Source of the DNA: Gibbula magus
Lineage: Eukaryota > Mollusca > Gastropoda > Trochida > Trochidae
Assembly (NCBI GenBank): GCA_936450465.1
Contig: OW388300.1
Span: 44,734,358 to 44,798,357 of the forward strand
Direction: 5' to 3'
DNA length: 64,000 nt
The position numbers were made by a program, and so were the translations under genes. A model generated the notes under the pieces. The model saw nothing but the letters and a program-made list of their open reading frames with translations, was not told the origin of the DNA and did not search any database. Position 1 is the stretch's first letter. Every line of letters begins with the position of its first letter. Shown here piece by piece: positions 32,913 to 45,142 of the stretch.

Positions 32913-33727
32913 CTACACTAGGTGACACAGGGTTTGTTGGACATAATTACCTAAGCCGTGGATGTATCATAAAGTCATGGGTAATTATATATTCCCTTAT
33001 TATTATTTCTAAATGCGAGTGAAACAGGGGGAGAAGATGCCATGGAGCAGACAGTGAACCGTGGACCGTCAGACCGGTGACAGAAGCTGAAACAAGCTGA
33101 AGAACTCACCACTCCCAGACAGACCTTGTACATTGTATGAAGATTGTACTTAATGCATACCGCCATTTCTCAACCTTGTCGCAGTCCTATAGCCGGGTAA
33201 GTATGTTTTGTGTAATGTGAAATATATTTTACTTGATATAAACTGCCAGGCAAAATAGAAATACACACTTCTATCGATTTTATCATATGTATGATTTTCA
33301 TTTGCAAATTTGCAAGTTTTCGACGTCACACTTTTGAACTGAATAGTGCATTCAAAGAATACATTTACATGTTCGGGGGTTTTTTTTAAATAAAAAAGGA
33401 AATTTTAAATTAAAAAATGATTATTTTTTGGGTGGATTGAACATAACTGTTCACCGTCATATTCTATGTGAAACTTATTAAATGTGCCTAATTCTGCACA
33501 CATTTACAACATTTTAAACATTAAATTTTTTTGGGTGTAAATTTCATCTTTTACTAACATAAGAAAACGGTCAATTTACTTAAATTTTGCAATTTCAAAG
33601 ATAGTGCTCGAATCAAAGGAAGAAATAACAATCCAATTAACGCTATTATTTTACTTGTTAAATGAAAATTATATTCAAGAATAGTCAAAAAATAATTAAG
33701 CCAAATTAAGCAGCACTACGACATAAC
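32913..33727. other. noncoding stretch with one exon-like segment
   Basis: A candidate untranslated exon could end at about 33195, where CCGG precedes GTAAGTATG, a strong 5' splice-site match. The preceding roughly 160 bp are less AT-rich than their surroundings but have stops in all forward frames, so only a UTR or noncoding exon would fit. The rest is AT-rich. Confidence 0.25.
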
Positions 33728-34693
33728 AAAATAAGGCGACCCGATTTTATTATGGAAACCCGAGATTCCATAATTGACCAACGTAAATAACATAAGTGAG
33801 AAGTTCAAATTCAATCAAAAACCTATTTTTATACTTTAACTAAGATATTGACGAAAATTCCAACTTTCTACCCCGCACCGTACGTGAGATACAGACCCCC
33901 TTGCCCATGGGTATGCCCATGGGAAAGTTCGCCCATGGGCCTGCCCATGGGCCGGCCCATGGGCGAGAGGTTGTTAAAATTTGAGTTACACAAAAAATAT
34001 TTTCTAATTTTTAATAATGGGTCTAGCAGTAACATATTTTAGGTATTTGTGAACTCCCCCAATGCAAAGGAATTTTTTTTTCCCATGGGCGAGATTTCCC
34101 ATGGGCGAGATTTCGCCAATGGGCGAGACTTCGCCCATGGGCCAGGTTGCCCATGGGCGGATTTCCCATGGGCCAATGTTGACTTTGGCAAACATCTAAT
34201 GTTTGTGAAATGTTGACTTTGAAAAAAACATGTTTGTGAAATGTTGACTTTGAAAAAAAAATGTTTGTGAAATGTTGACTTTTGAAAAAATAGAATGTTT
34301 GTGAAATGTTGACTTTGGAAATATTGACTTTTAAAATATTTATTGATTTTGGTGGAAGTGTTACTTTGATAAAATATGGACTTGTTGATTTTAATACATA
34401 TTTTGAGTTATATGAATGGTTGACTTATGAAATATTCATTTTAGTGAAATGTTGTGTAGTTTAAGTTTAACTTATATAAAATGTTAACTTTGGTGACATG
34501 TTGACTTTGAAAAAGATATTTTGAATTTAGTGAAATGTTGACTTTAATCACATATTTACATCTTGACTTTAATCACATATGTTGACCTCGACCATGGGCC
34601 GGATTTCCCATTGGCTTTATTTCCCATGGGCGAAACCTCGCCCATGGGGCCAATGTTGACTATGCAAACATATAATGTTTGTGAATGTTGACT

Positions 34694-34724
<31 letters not shown>

Positions 34725-35420
34725 AATAATGTTTTATGAAATGTTTACTTTGGAAATATTTATTGACATTGGTGAAAGTGTTACTTTGATAAAATGTTAA
34801 CTTGGGTGACATGTTGACTTTGAAAAAGATATTTTGAATTTTATGAAATATTGACTTAGATCACACATTGATTTTGATGAAATGTTGACTTATAAAAGAT
34901 AGTTTGAGTTAAGCGAATTGTTGACTTACATTAATTATGTTATGTTAATTTATTGACTTTGGTGAAGTATGCTTATATCATGAAATATTAATTCCATATT
35001 TATTCCATTTAATTCACTTTGGTGAAGTTTGAAATGTTGACTCTGACTATATATATTGAGCTTGGTGAAATGGTGATTTTGGAATTGATGCCACTTTGGT
35101 GAAATGTTGACTTTGAAAATATTATAATGATGGTGAAATGTTGACTACGGAAATATTGGTTGACTTTTGTGGAAGATTTACTTTAATAAAATATTGACTT
35201 TGGTGAAATGTTGACTTTGAAAAGATATATCGAATTTGATGACATGTTGACTTTGGAACTATTGGTTGACTTAAAGTTTATCTTTAATTATATGTTAACG
35301 TGGTGACTTATTGACTTTGAGAAGATATTTTGAGTTTAGTGAATTGTTGACTTCTAAACGATTGACTTAGTGTGACATAGTTTTACTTTACTTTGAAATG
35401 GCGATGTTGAAGTTTGAGTT
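33728..35420 (+). repeat. CCCATGGG-palindrome repeat, long copy
   Basis: Starts TAAGGCGACCCGATTTTATT. Clusters of CCCATGGG(C) lie at about 33905-33966, 34081-34175 and 34590-34645. They are followed by a long degenerate tandem run of GTGAAATGTTGACTTTG-like units. A G29 homopolymer sits at 34696-34724. A shorter inverted copy lies at 42170-43092. It is probably a nonautonomous mobile element or dispersed satellite; its class is unknown to me. Confidence 0.8.
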
Positions 35421-35511
35421 TAATAAGATTTTGATAACACTATGGTCTGGCTTAAGGAGCGCGTTTCAAACAGTAAGTATTAGATTTTTTTACTACGCTG
35501 TTGCCCACAAT

Positions 35512-36100
35512 ACAGACAGACAGACAGATAGTTTATTCAGTCTCAGAGACTATCTATACATATAAAAAATGCAATGACTACAAATAAAAGGTATGAATGT
35601 AAGAGTAAACGTGGTTATAAATCAGATACTAAAACTTTGGTTAAATATAGAATAATACATATATTTGTATAAATATAGGTATACATATAAACTGTGCATA
35701 AAAGGACATAAAATAATATATTATAAAAAAAAGTCAATTTTTAAACAATACATTTCGACGTTTTTCCAGCAGTAGTTTGCAGCTTCTGGCACTTTCTTTT
35801 AAAATAGTTGGGCTTGCTAGGATAAATGATAGACGTTCCGGGTCGGTGGCAGTATTAAAATTGTTCCATTTGGCTTGACAGGTTCTAAGCAGTGGTTCTC
35901 TGATTGTTTTGTAGAGTGGGCAGTGTCATCGAGACTGATGATTTATACACAACCAAGTGAAGGTTACAGATATATGATATATTAGACCTGTGCATTTGTG
36001 TGTATCCATGTCTATGTAACGAGCGTGTCGTGGTATTGCGTAACATGTCTATTCGATCAACTAACCCATTGTTGTAAATTACGAAAATAAAACAGTCCAT
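35512..36100 (-). pseudogene. LINE 3'-end fragment with (TCTG)n tail
   Basis: The minus strand ends CTGAATAAACTATCTGTCTG, an AATAAA followed by a TCTG microsatellite tail. Upstream, translation in changing frames gives HCPLYKTIREPLLRTCQAKW and then SFILASPTILKESARSCKLL. That resembles the extreme C terminus of LINE ORF2s (the CPLY-type region). Truncated and frameshifted. Confidence 0.7.
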
Positions 36101-38008
36101 TACTTACCTCAATTGTTTGATTCTATTTCGAGCGGTTTTAATCATTGAATAGCACAGAACATGCATACGTATATACATTCTTGCATGTATGGTAGTGCTC
36201 AGTTGTTCCTAGCGTCAAAATACTTCATTGCCTCTTTTGAACAAGGGATTACTTCGCAAATATTATGAACACTGATCTAATATATTCATTATTCGTTTGT
36301 ATCAATAATCAGCGAAACGTTTTACTTTTAGAAATGTAATGATGTAATGAATTCAGAATGTTCTCATTTTTGGCGTTTTCAAATTCGCCAGTACCCTACA
36401 AATTTTAATTAATTCGAACTCTTGCAATTAGTCTGCAATTTAGATATTGAGATGACCCACTCACTGTTAGTCTGTTGACAGCAGTGAATGGGGTACATGA
36501 AAAGTCTATATTAAGTTCTTAATAATTTCATTTGTTTACAATTTCGGCCGCTTTCTCAATACGATACAGGGATTATGAAAGACATCTTACGATTTTGACG
36601 GGTATAATGTATGAAAAGCCTTTTCACACAAGTATCCTTCCCCTAAAAAAATATATATTAAGTTTATATATATGTAGTCAGTTTATAACCAGACGTTTCC
36701 ACAATATACTCTCCGGTTTGCATTCAAATGAAAATAATCCAAAATGAATATACCACTCTTTTCTAAAATCTCAGACAATTCCTGAGTGTTTAACCATCAA
36801 GTCAGTGAACCCTATCTCCTGAACATCCCAGTGACCACGTGTGTGTATCTCTGAGTCAACTACACACGTGTCAAAACACAACAGTTAAATTACAATACCG
36901 AGATGAAGTGAACATGGTATTTGTCAAGAATTGACAGATATTTTATTTATTATGTCAATATTTCTGTGAAAATTTCACTGTTGGAGTTGACAGATTTCAA
37001 AGGCAGCGGTTTAAAAGTACATCCATTGTGTTGTGGGGGGGGGGGGGGGGGGGGGGGGTGGGGGGGGGGGGGGGTCAAATATGACAAACGTTGTAAATTA
37101 TCTTATTTTATCTAGAAGTACCAACTGTTACTGAAAACTACCATTTTGATGATACTCGACTTAGTATATTGACAATATGAAGGTAAAAGTATCGATTTCT
37201 GATCGAAAACCGGACAATGCACCTCGTCTGGCTCGCGCCAATGAGTCAAACGTAGTTTTGGAATCTTATTTAAACCAGACAAAATAAAAAACTTGGGTTG
37301 ATAAAAAATGTTCGACAAGTCATATAACTAGTGCATGTGCATGTAAATAGGACGTGTAGTTTCTGCACATGCATAATGATGTTACTTTTAATTATTGGAA
37401 ACTAGTAATTATGACATGTTTGGCGACTTGGGATGAATATGCAAGCTGAGTGAATTTGTATTAAAGCCAAATAAAAATGTATGAAACACAATTGATGCAC
37501 CTTTAAATGACATCATACATAACAACCTTACATTTGGAGCTTCTAAATAACTTTTTCCAACAGCCTATGCATGTGTTTTCTGTGTTGATTTATACAGAAC
37601 ACAATACGATAATCATATATGAGTGTTATTATTATTATTACTGCCTTTCTAATATCGCATGTTATATAATATTGTGCGTTAGATCTATAAGAACATTTGA
37701 ACGATTGTTGGCCACCCCTAATAGTATGGTGGGAGATACACAAATAATTAAGTGAGGGTGGGTACATGATTATTAGTTAATGTTCATTCCCGCCACCTGT
37801 AATTACATCAACTAGCGAATTCCCATGGCCAGTGAAGGGTGACGTCCTCTCATGCACATTATGTAAGACCAGGGGCTTTCTAATACACAGCACACTTAAA
37901 TACCGTTAAAATCATTAGATTATCGCATTAAATTAATTTTGTTACTTCATTTGTCAAAATCACTCCATGTCTTTTGCTTGGAATATGTATAATCAGGGAC
38001 ATTATATA
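36101..38008. other. noncoding stretch with a G-run
   Basis: No gene is supported. It contains an almost pure 39-base G run at 37036-37074 (one T at 37059) that can form a G-quadruplex. Confidence 0.5.
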
Positions 38009-38214
38009 CAGGGACTAGCAACTTCTGCTCGTTACATGATCATTTCTACTGAGCGATCCAATTAGACCTCTCCTCGTCGCGCTTCAACGCACAAGCGACT
38101 TGTTGCTTGCGTTAGCGCTTGTTTGTTATCGCACTGTATTGTTGTAACCAGTTGGTGTTTCCGAGTCTTGCCGACTCGCCCGTGCGTCAATCGGCAATCT
38201 ATATAAGGTCCCTG
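38009..38214 (+). mobile_element. hAT-like nonautonomous repeat, copy 2
   Basis: A 206-bp repeat starting CAGGGACTAG and ending GTCCCTG (7-bp inverted ends of hAT style). It is homologous in reverse complement to 20403-20597. No clear 8-bp target duplication was found. The string CAGGGAC also occurs 15 bp upstream of the left end. Confidence 0.65.
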
Positions 38215-39239
38215 GTATAATGATATGTGATGTTTATTCAATATTTCAGTATGCATCTGATACGCATGAGAGGTCTATAACTAGTTCACAACTGTCAAAG
38301 CTGTGATGATTTTTTGGGTCTCACATATAATGCACCACCATCAGCCTAGTTGTGATATCCATGGGTTTGCACATAATTGATACAATCAGCCTTTGATGTC
38401 CAGTTGAAAGTGTTAAACCTATGAGAAAAGCAAAGACGTCACACATTAAGATGGATTTAGAAACATGTTTCCTTCATTATATAAGTACATAAGCCAATAA
38501 ATAGTTTCCAGTCACCAAAGTCAATCTTTTAAAAGTCAGCAATTCCTACATGATAATCTTAGGCATATTATAACTGTTGTAACAAAATAAATTCATTATC
38601 TCAAAGTTACATAATTTACATTTGTTACATTTACATTCTCAATAACTAGCGCTATTAGTTCCTGGTCGAGAATGTCATCTGATCGGAGATGAATTTGCAG
38701 TGTAATGCACACAGATAGGAAACATATAAGTGCAAATGTGGTCACTCTATCGAAATCTTACTACATTTGTATATATATTGGCGTTCTCGTCACACAGGGG
38801 TCAGAGGCATTGTACCGGTAATTAATTACCTGTCGGCCTTAATGAGTTGACCGAATACTCATGTTACGTAATACCGAGTGGACGCTTGTTCAACAGTAGG
38901 GTATTCTGAGAGTCAAAACAAAAGTCTGATATATCACTTAAACCGCATTTGCATGGCTATATTGCAATTGTTCTATATCTTTATAAAGCTGTAACCTGCA
39001 CTCAGTTGTGTATAAATAATCAGTCATGGTGACCGATGTATTGTGGGCAATAGCACTTACACTTACCGGAACTATTTGAAACACTCGCCTTTTGCCAGAC
39101 ATTAGTGTTCAACTTAAAAAAGTCATAATATTTCAAGAGTCAACGTTTCATTAAAGTGAATATTTTATAGAAGAGAATACTGTTGAAACGTCTATTCAAA
39201 ACGATACTTCATATTTGATGCCACGGTCGAAAAGGGTGG
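38215..39239. other. noncoding stretch
   Basis: AT-rich DNA; nothing supported. Confidence 0.4.
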
Positions 39240-39413
39240 AGGCAAATTTTGAAATTTTGAATAGTACCTAGGCAAGATTAAATAATAAAAGTCTCTCATA
39301 ACTCTTTATATAGAGTGGCTCATTGCATTTTAAAACATATTTTATGTGTGTGTACATTGTCTGTAATTTTGTGAGACTTAAATAAACTATCTGTCTGTCT
39401 GTCTGTCTGTCTG
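39240..39413 (+). mobile_element. truncated LINE/SINE 3' end with (CTGT)n tail
   Basis: Ends ACTTAAATAAACTAT followed by (CTGT)n at 39391-39413. It is the same tail style, in opposite orientation, as 35512-36100. No ORF2 sequence is recognisable upstream. Confidence 0.5.
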
Positions 39414-40205
39414 CAATTATATTAGTAGCCGTACCGCCTCATTCTTTTAATTAACAGACCGTGTCATTCCATTAGCATTTATAATGATAAATGCAACGTT
39501 GACACCAGAACAGAACACATATCATCTCTGCCACTCTCTGATTCAACCAGGACCACAAAATCACTCAAGCGTGAGTCTACTGGTCAGCACAGTCAAGTTT
39601 TGAACATTTGACGGATTCCGGCCAAATTCAACTTCACAAATCAGAAGCCGCTGTGTGTATTGCATTTGCAGTAGTAATTTCAACTTCAACTCCCCAACCC
39701 CCACCTCTTTCAATGGGTGATTATAAAACTGCAAACATTATCATTGGTGTAATTTTAACTACTGACCATTGCTCAAAGTACCATTTTAAGAGTCATTGTG
39801 ATAATGTCACAATGGGATTCATCGGTACGTAAACAGTTCCCATTACTATCACTACACAACACGAACATATTTGATATATGATACTGATTTAACTGCATAG
39901 ATTTAGGTCTTTGAAGGACATATAGAAGTGGTATACATACGAACAGGAATATTTTCTGGATAACAACTTCTTTAATGTGAAAATGCACGAAGTTTCGGAC
40001 TACATACTCATTCCTTCATCAGGTACATTCCACCTGAACATTGGAATATTGGAATAATAAACAGGAAATGGATTCTCAAGGCACTAGACCATATGATTAC
40101 GTGTTGACGACATCTGTGGTTGACATACTGGTGTGTATTCAATCGGATCAACGCTAATTAACGGATGGGCGAGCTATTACACAACTAACCGGTCACTGCG
40201 ATTAC

Positions 40206-40327
<122 letters not shown>

Positions 40328-40605
40328 TAAAGTGTCTTGTTCTTCAAGTTACAATAACATACAATATATACATACTTTAAAGTATAAAAAAACACCCGGC
40401 CATTTAATATCACAATAATACAATATGAATAAATGATATATTATAAACAGATAAACACTTTCTAAAGTAAACAGACGCGCAACCACATCACACGGCACGC
40501 TTCTTCACATACTGTCGTTCACTCACAATAATGGCTCGCTCATCCGATCATACTCAATCATGTCATCTCTTACACACTCACATAAATAGATACACAAATA
40601 TCAGA

Positions 40606-40649
40606 TACATACAGACATACATACATACACACATACACACACACACATA

Positions 40650-40685
<36 letters not shown>

Positions 40686-40714
40686 CACACACATACATAC
40701 ATACATACATACAC
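40606..40714. repeat. (CA)n/(CATA)n compound microsatellite
   Basis: ACAC and ACAT units abut the broken 3' side of a minus-strand LINE fragment. The Val/Cys-rich tail of the overlapping ORF comes from this tract. Confidence 0.95.
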
Positions 40715-40715
40715 C

Positions 40716-41130
40716 CATATCACCTCTAGTGGCGATATTTGAAGATGTACTGTTAGCTCCAAGAAAAAACCGATAGGCTCGATTTTGAACAGTATTAATT
40801 TCTTTATGTACATAAAGCCCCCATATTGCCGCTCCGTAGCTGAGAATAGGTTGTACTAATGAGTTGTACAAAACTTAGTACAGAGAGCACCCAGAGCTCT
40901 ACCGGCCGATTTTGCCAGTTGATGTATGGCTAATTTAAAATCAAGGCGTTCATCAAACCAAAAGCCGAGGTACTTATAGGAGTCTCAGTAATGCAAATAA
41001 ATATCCCCACATGCAAACTTGAATTGAGAACAGCATCGCGATCTGGGCCTTATGTGTAGGATTTGACTAATAGATCGACCAATTGTAGTTTTATTAGTCA
41101 TTGAAATTATCATAGTTTCAACAGAAAGCT
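40716..41130 (-). pseudogene. LINE ORF2 fragment after the RT domain
   Basis: The minus strand reads DSYKYLGFWFDERLDF, then GRALGALCTKF. After a frame change it continues YNSLVQPILSYGAAIWGLYV and AYRFFLGANSTSSNIATRGD, ending in GMG-type sequence that runs into the CA repeat. This is the YLG...SYGA.IWG region downstream of RT in CR1/L2-like LINEs. Catalytic motifs are absent. Confidence 0.85.
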
Positions 41131-41477
41131 ATGCAGAAAAATACAGAAGGTTCATATCTCCCATTCTCCAGACAGCCATTTGTCAGCCAGTTCTTAGAAA
41201 TAGATTAACGTAACACCCATGACTGAAATGGAACAGTGAAATAGGACATCCTACTAAATAGTAGCCTTTATTTGTATAGTCTGTCCTCGTATCGCCTACA
41301 CCTATCGCCTACGCCACAATCAAAACAAATTCTACTTTCTACATTCTACTTCTAGAATGCCCATCAAAGATGTCTACATTCTACGCACAGTTTATGGCCC
41401 GGGAACAATGAAGGTGCTCGATACAAGTCAAGATACGGCGATTACATAATATTGTTTTAACGGTACATATACATTGC

Positions 41478-42169
<692 letters not shown>

Positions 42170-43092
42170 CTAATATAACAGTCAACATTTCAAACTAAAC
42201 CAAAGTCAATAGAATAGAAATATTAATATTTCATGAGTCAAAGTCAATACATATTTCAAAAGTCAACATAAGTCAACAATTCGCTTAACTCAAAATATCT
42301 TTTAAAAGTCAACATTTCATAGTTAATATGTGATTAAAGTCAACATTTCACTAAATTCAAAGTATCTTTTTCAAAGTCACCAAAGTTAACATTTTATATA
42401 AGTTAAACTTAAACTACACAACATTTCACTAAAATGAATAATTCATAAGTCAACCATTCATATAACTCAAAATATGCATTAAAATCAACAAGTCCATATT
42501 TTATCAAAGTAACACTTCCACCAAAATCAATAAATATTTTAAAAGTCAATATTTCCAAAGTCAACATTTCACAAACATTCTATTTTTTCCAAAGTCAACA
42601 TTTCACAAACATTTTTTTTTCAAAGTCAACATTTCACAACCATTATATGTTTGCCAAAGTCAACATTGGCCCATGGGAAATCCGCCCATGGGAAACCTGG
42701 CCCATGGGCGAAGTCTCGCCCATGGGAAATCTCGCCCATGGGAAAAATAATTTCCTTTGCATGGGGGGAGTTCACAAATACCTAAAATATGTTACTGCTA
42801 GACCCATTATTAAAAATTAGAAAATAATTTTTGTGTAACTCAAATTTTAACAACCTCTCGCCCATGGGCCGGCCCATGGGCAGGCCCATGGGCGAACTTT
42901 CCCATGGGCATACCCATGGGCAAGGGGGTCTGTATCTCACGCACGGTGCGGGGTAGAAAGTTGAAATTTTCGTCAATATCTTAGTTAAAGTATAAAAATA
43001 GGTTTTTGATAGAATTTGAACTTCTCACTTATGTTATTTACGTTGGTCAATTATGGAATCTCGGGTTTCCATAATAAAATCGGGTCGCCTTA
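42170..43092 (-). repeat. CCCATGGG-palindrome repeat, short inverted copy
   Basis: The reverse complement matches 33728-34560 closely, with the same palindrome clusters (42668-42742 and 42858-42925) and the same unit order. It lacks the later part of the long copy and ends AAATCGGGTCGCCTTA. The two copies form an inverted pair about 8 kb apart. Confidence 0.85.
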
Positions 43093-43851
43093 AATACATT
43101 TGTTAAGTTTCTGCTGGAAAAAATCAATTTCTCTCCCCACAGAGGTTACTCCCTTCAGATTTCCGATACCATCCTCTGTTCTACTACGAGGACTTTCTCG
43201 GCTAAAAATTGAGTGTCCTGATTGGTTCGATTTGAATCTAGTTGTGCAATCAGTGACGCCGTTTTAAAAATGACATTGCCAATGCCATTTGTATACTTAA
43301 ATGTAAGATAAACGTTTTTTCGTTTATTGTGTTTTTCCTAGACATATGCTATTTGATTTTGTGAAAACAATTGGCCATAAACATGCTGATATATACATGT
43401 TAAGAGACAAAAACTGAAAATAATTTATTTGTGTTATTTACATCAGACATATTCGAAGGACATATTATGCGTATTAGCAAGCCCTTTAGAGTCAAATGCT
43501 AAGTTCTTTGAAGTCAGTCTGTCGAGGTACAATCGATTAAAGATGTGTATTCAATGGATAGGAAGCAGGGATATAATATGAGGTACTCCTTTTTCCCGCT
43601 AGGGAATTTTGCTGGAACCGAGATATATGGCCTAATATAATAGAGGTAAGGGTCGGAAATATAAAGGGAGGTTGGGAATAGAATAGTAAAAATGATGCAT
43701 TTATTAAAATCTGGTAACCCTTGCTGACCACACGACCATTTCGCCTCGACAAAAATCGAGGTCCAACAATCGATAGTTAAACTAATTTAACATTCCGTAC
43801 CCCTCTGATGGATATAAATTTGCGCATCTCCCTAGACTGAACGCATTAGAC
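43093..43851. other. noncoding stretch
   Basis: No gene is supported. One moderately GC-rich patch at 43140-43270 (near CTCGGCTAAAAATTGAGTG) shows no exon signal. Confidence 0.4.
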
Positions 43852-44128
43852 ATACATGTCATTTAGGTAGTGAACAAATATAACATGAATATATTTCGGA
43901 TGACACTACCTTCAATAGTACACATTCTTTTACTTTTTCGGGCCGAGTCCCGTTGTCGTGTGGTAAGCTACTGGTCAATGCTTGCGATAGTTGCCTTACT
44001 CTGAGGGTGTGGGTTCAAATCCCACAAGGGACTCGGCCCGAAAATGTACAAGAATTTGTACTATTGAAGATAGTGTCATCCCAAATATAATCATGTTACA
44101 TTTGTTCAATATCTAAATGGCATGTATT
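43852..44128. mobile_element. palindromic element centred on a tRNA-like sequence
   Basis: Arms of about 100 bp (43852-43951 and 44028-44128) are imperfect inverted copies; both contain GATGACACTA, TTCAATAGTAC and TTCGGGCCGAGTCCC. Roughly 76 bp lie between them. The innermost bases of the arms are also the acceptor-like stem of the tRNA-like sequence. No target duplication was identified. Confidence 0.75.
43947..44032 (+). repeat. tRNA-like sequence at the centre of the palindrome
   Basis: An 86-nt stretch has an acceptor-like pairing GTCCC...GGGAC. It has a perfect T arm (GTGGG, loop TTCAAAT, CCCAC) containing a B box. An A-box-like TGTCGTGTGGTAAGC lies near the start. The D and anticodon arms do not fold convincingly, so it is probably tRNA-derived and not a functional tRNA. 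Confidence 0.5.
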
Positions 44129-44589
44129 TCTAAAAGTTTGAAATAAAGATATCGCAAAAAGCTATCGCTTTAACTCGACCTAGATTTCTTTTACATCACA
44201 TTGAAGCATGCTGGTTTCTTCGATCCTGATTGGTTGGAAACATATTATCTATTGGGCAATGAATCCAAGTTGAAGGAAAGAGTTGTTCAACTCGTAAATT
44301 CAAAGGTACTCAAAATAATTAATGTACCTATCAACGTACGTACAGGGATATAAAACATAAAATGCTAAAATAAAATCAGATATCGGAAAAACATCAAAAT
44401 GTTTAGCAGCGGTGATTTAGATGATTAAGGAACTGATGAGCACCAGTGCCGTGTGACATCGCACGTCCTACAGGGCGTGTCCTCAGATTGTGATGGGAGT
44501 TAAAACATCGGCCCACTGCCTTAGTTTACATACTAGATGCACAGTGTTTATATAGAGATGTACACATGTAGGTGTGGAGTGGGCGGAAT
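44129..44589. other. noncoding stretch
   Basis: No gene or supported repeat. Confidence 0.4.
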
Positions 44590-45118
44590 GAGTATAGAGA
44601 TGAGTCGAGGAATTACAACTTTATCTCACACCCCGAGTATAGAGGTGAGTTGAGGAAATATATCCTTGTCTCACACCCCGAGTATAGCGATGATTTGAAG
44701 AAATACCTCCTAGTCTCACATCCCTAGGTTTAGAGATGAGGTGTGGAAATACATCCGTGTCTCACACCCCGAGTATAGAGATAAGGTGAGGAAATACATC
44801 CTTGTCTCACATCCCGAGTATAGAGATAAGGTGTGGAAATACATCCTTGTCTCACACCCCGAGTATAGAGATAAGGTGTGGAAATACATCCTTGTCTCAC
44901 ACCCCGAGTATATAGAGATGAGATGAGGAAATACATCCTTGTTTCACGACCCGAGTATAGAGTTAAGGTGATGAAATATATCCTTGTCTCACATCCTGAG
45001 TATAGTGATGATTTGAAGAAATACCCCCTCGTCTCACATCCCTAGGTTTAGAGATGAGGTGTGGAAGGACATCCTTGTCTCGCACCCCGAGAATAGAGAT
45101 GGAATGAGGAAATATACC
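44590..45118. repeat. 45-bp minisatellite, about 11 units
   Basis: The unit is GTATAGAGATAAGGTGTGGA plus AATACATCCTTGTCTCACAC and CCCGA. Its length is a multiple of three, so short ORFs on both strands read as 15-aa repeats; I do not regard these as genes. Confidence 0.92.
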
Positions 45119-45142
45119 CCCCCCCCCCCCCCCCCCCCCCCC
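45119..45142. repeat. C24 homopolymer
   Basis: An uninterrupted C run directly after the 45-bp minisatellite. The opposite strand could form a G-quadruplex. Confidence 0.95.

Noticed and set aside
33848..34195. Pro/Trp/Met-rich ORFs with PMG repeats (also at 42782-42976)
   Set aside because: Translation of the CCCATGGG palindrome clusters; present in both repeat copies.
43947..44032. Functional tRNA gene
   Set aside because: The T arm and acceptor pairing are good, but the D and anticodon arms do not fold; kept as tRNA-like only.
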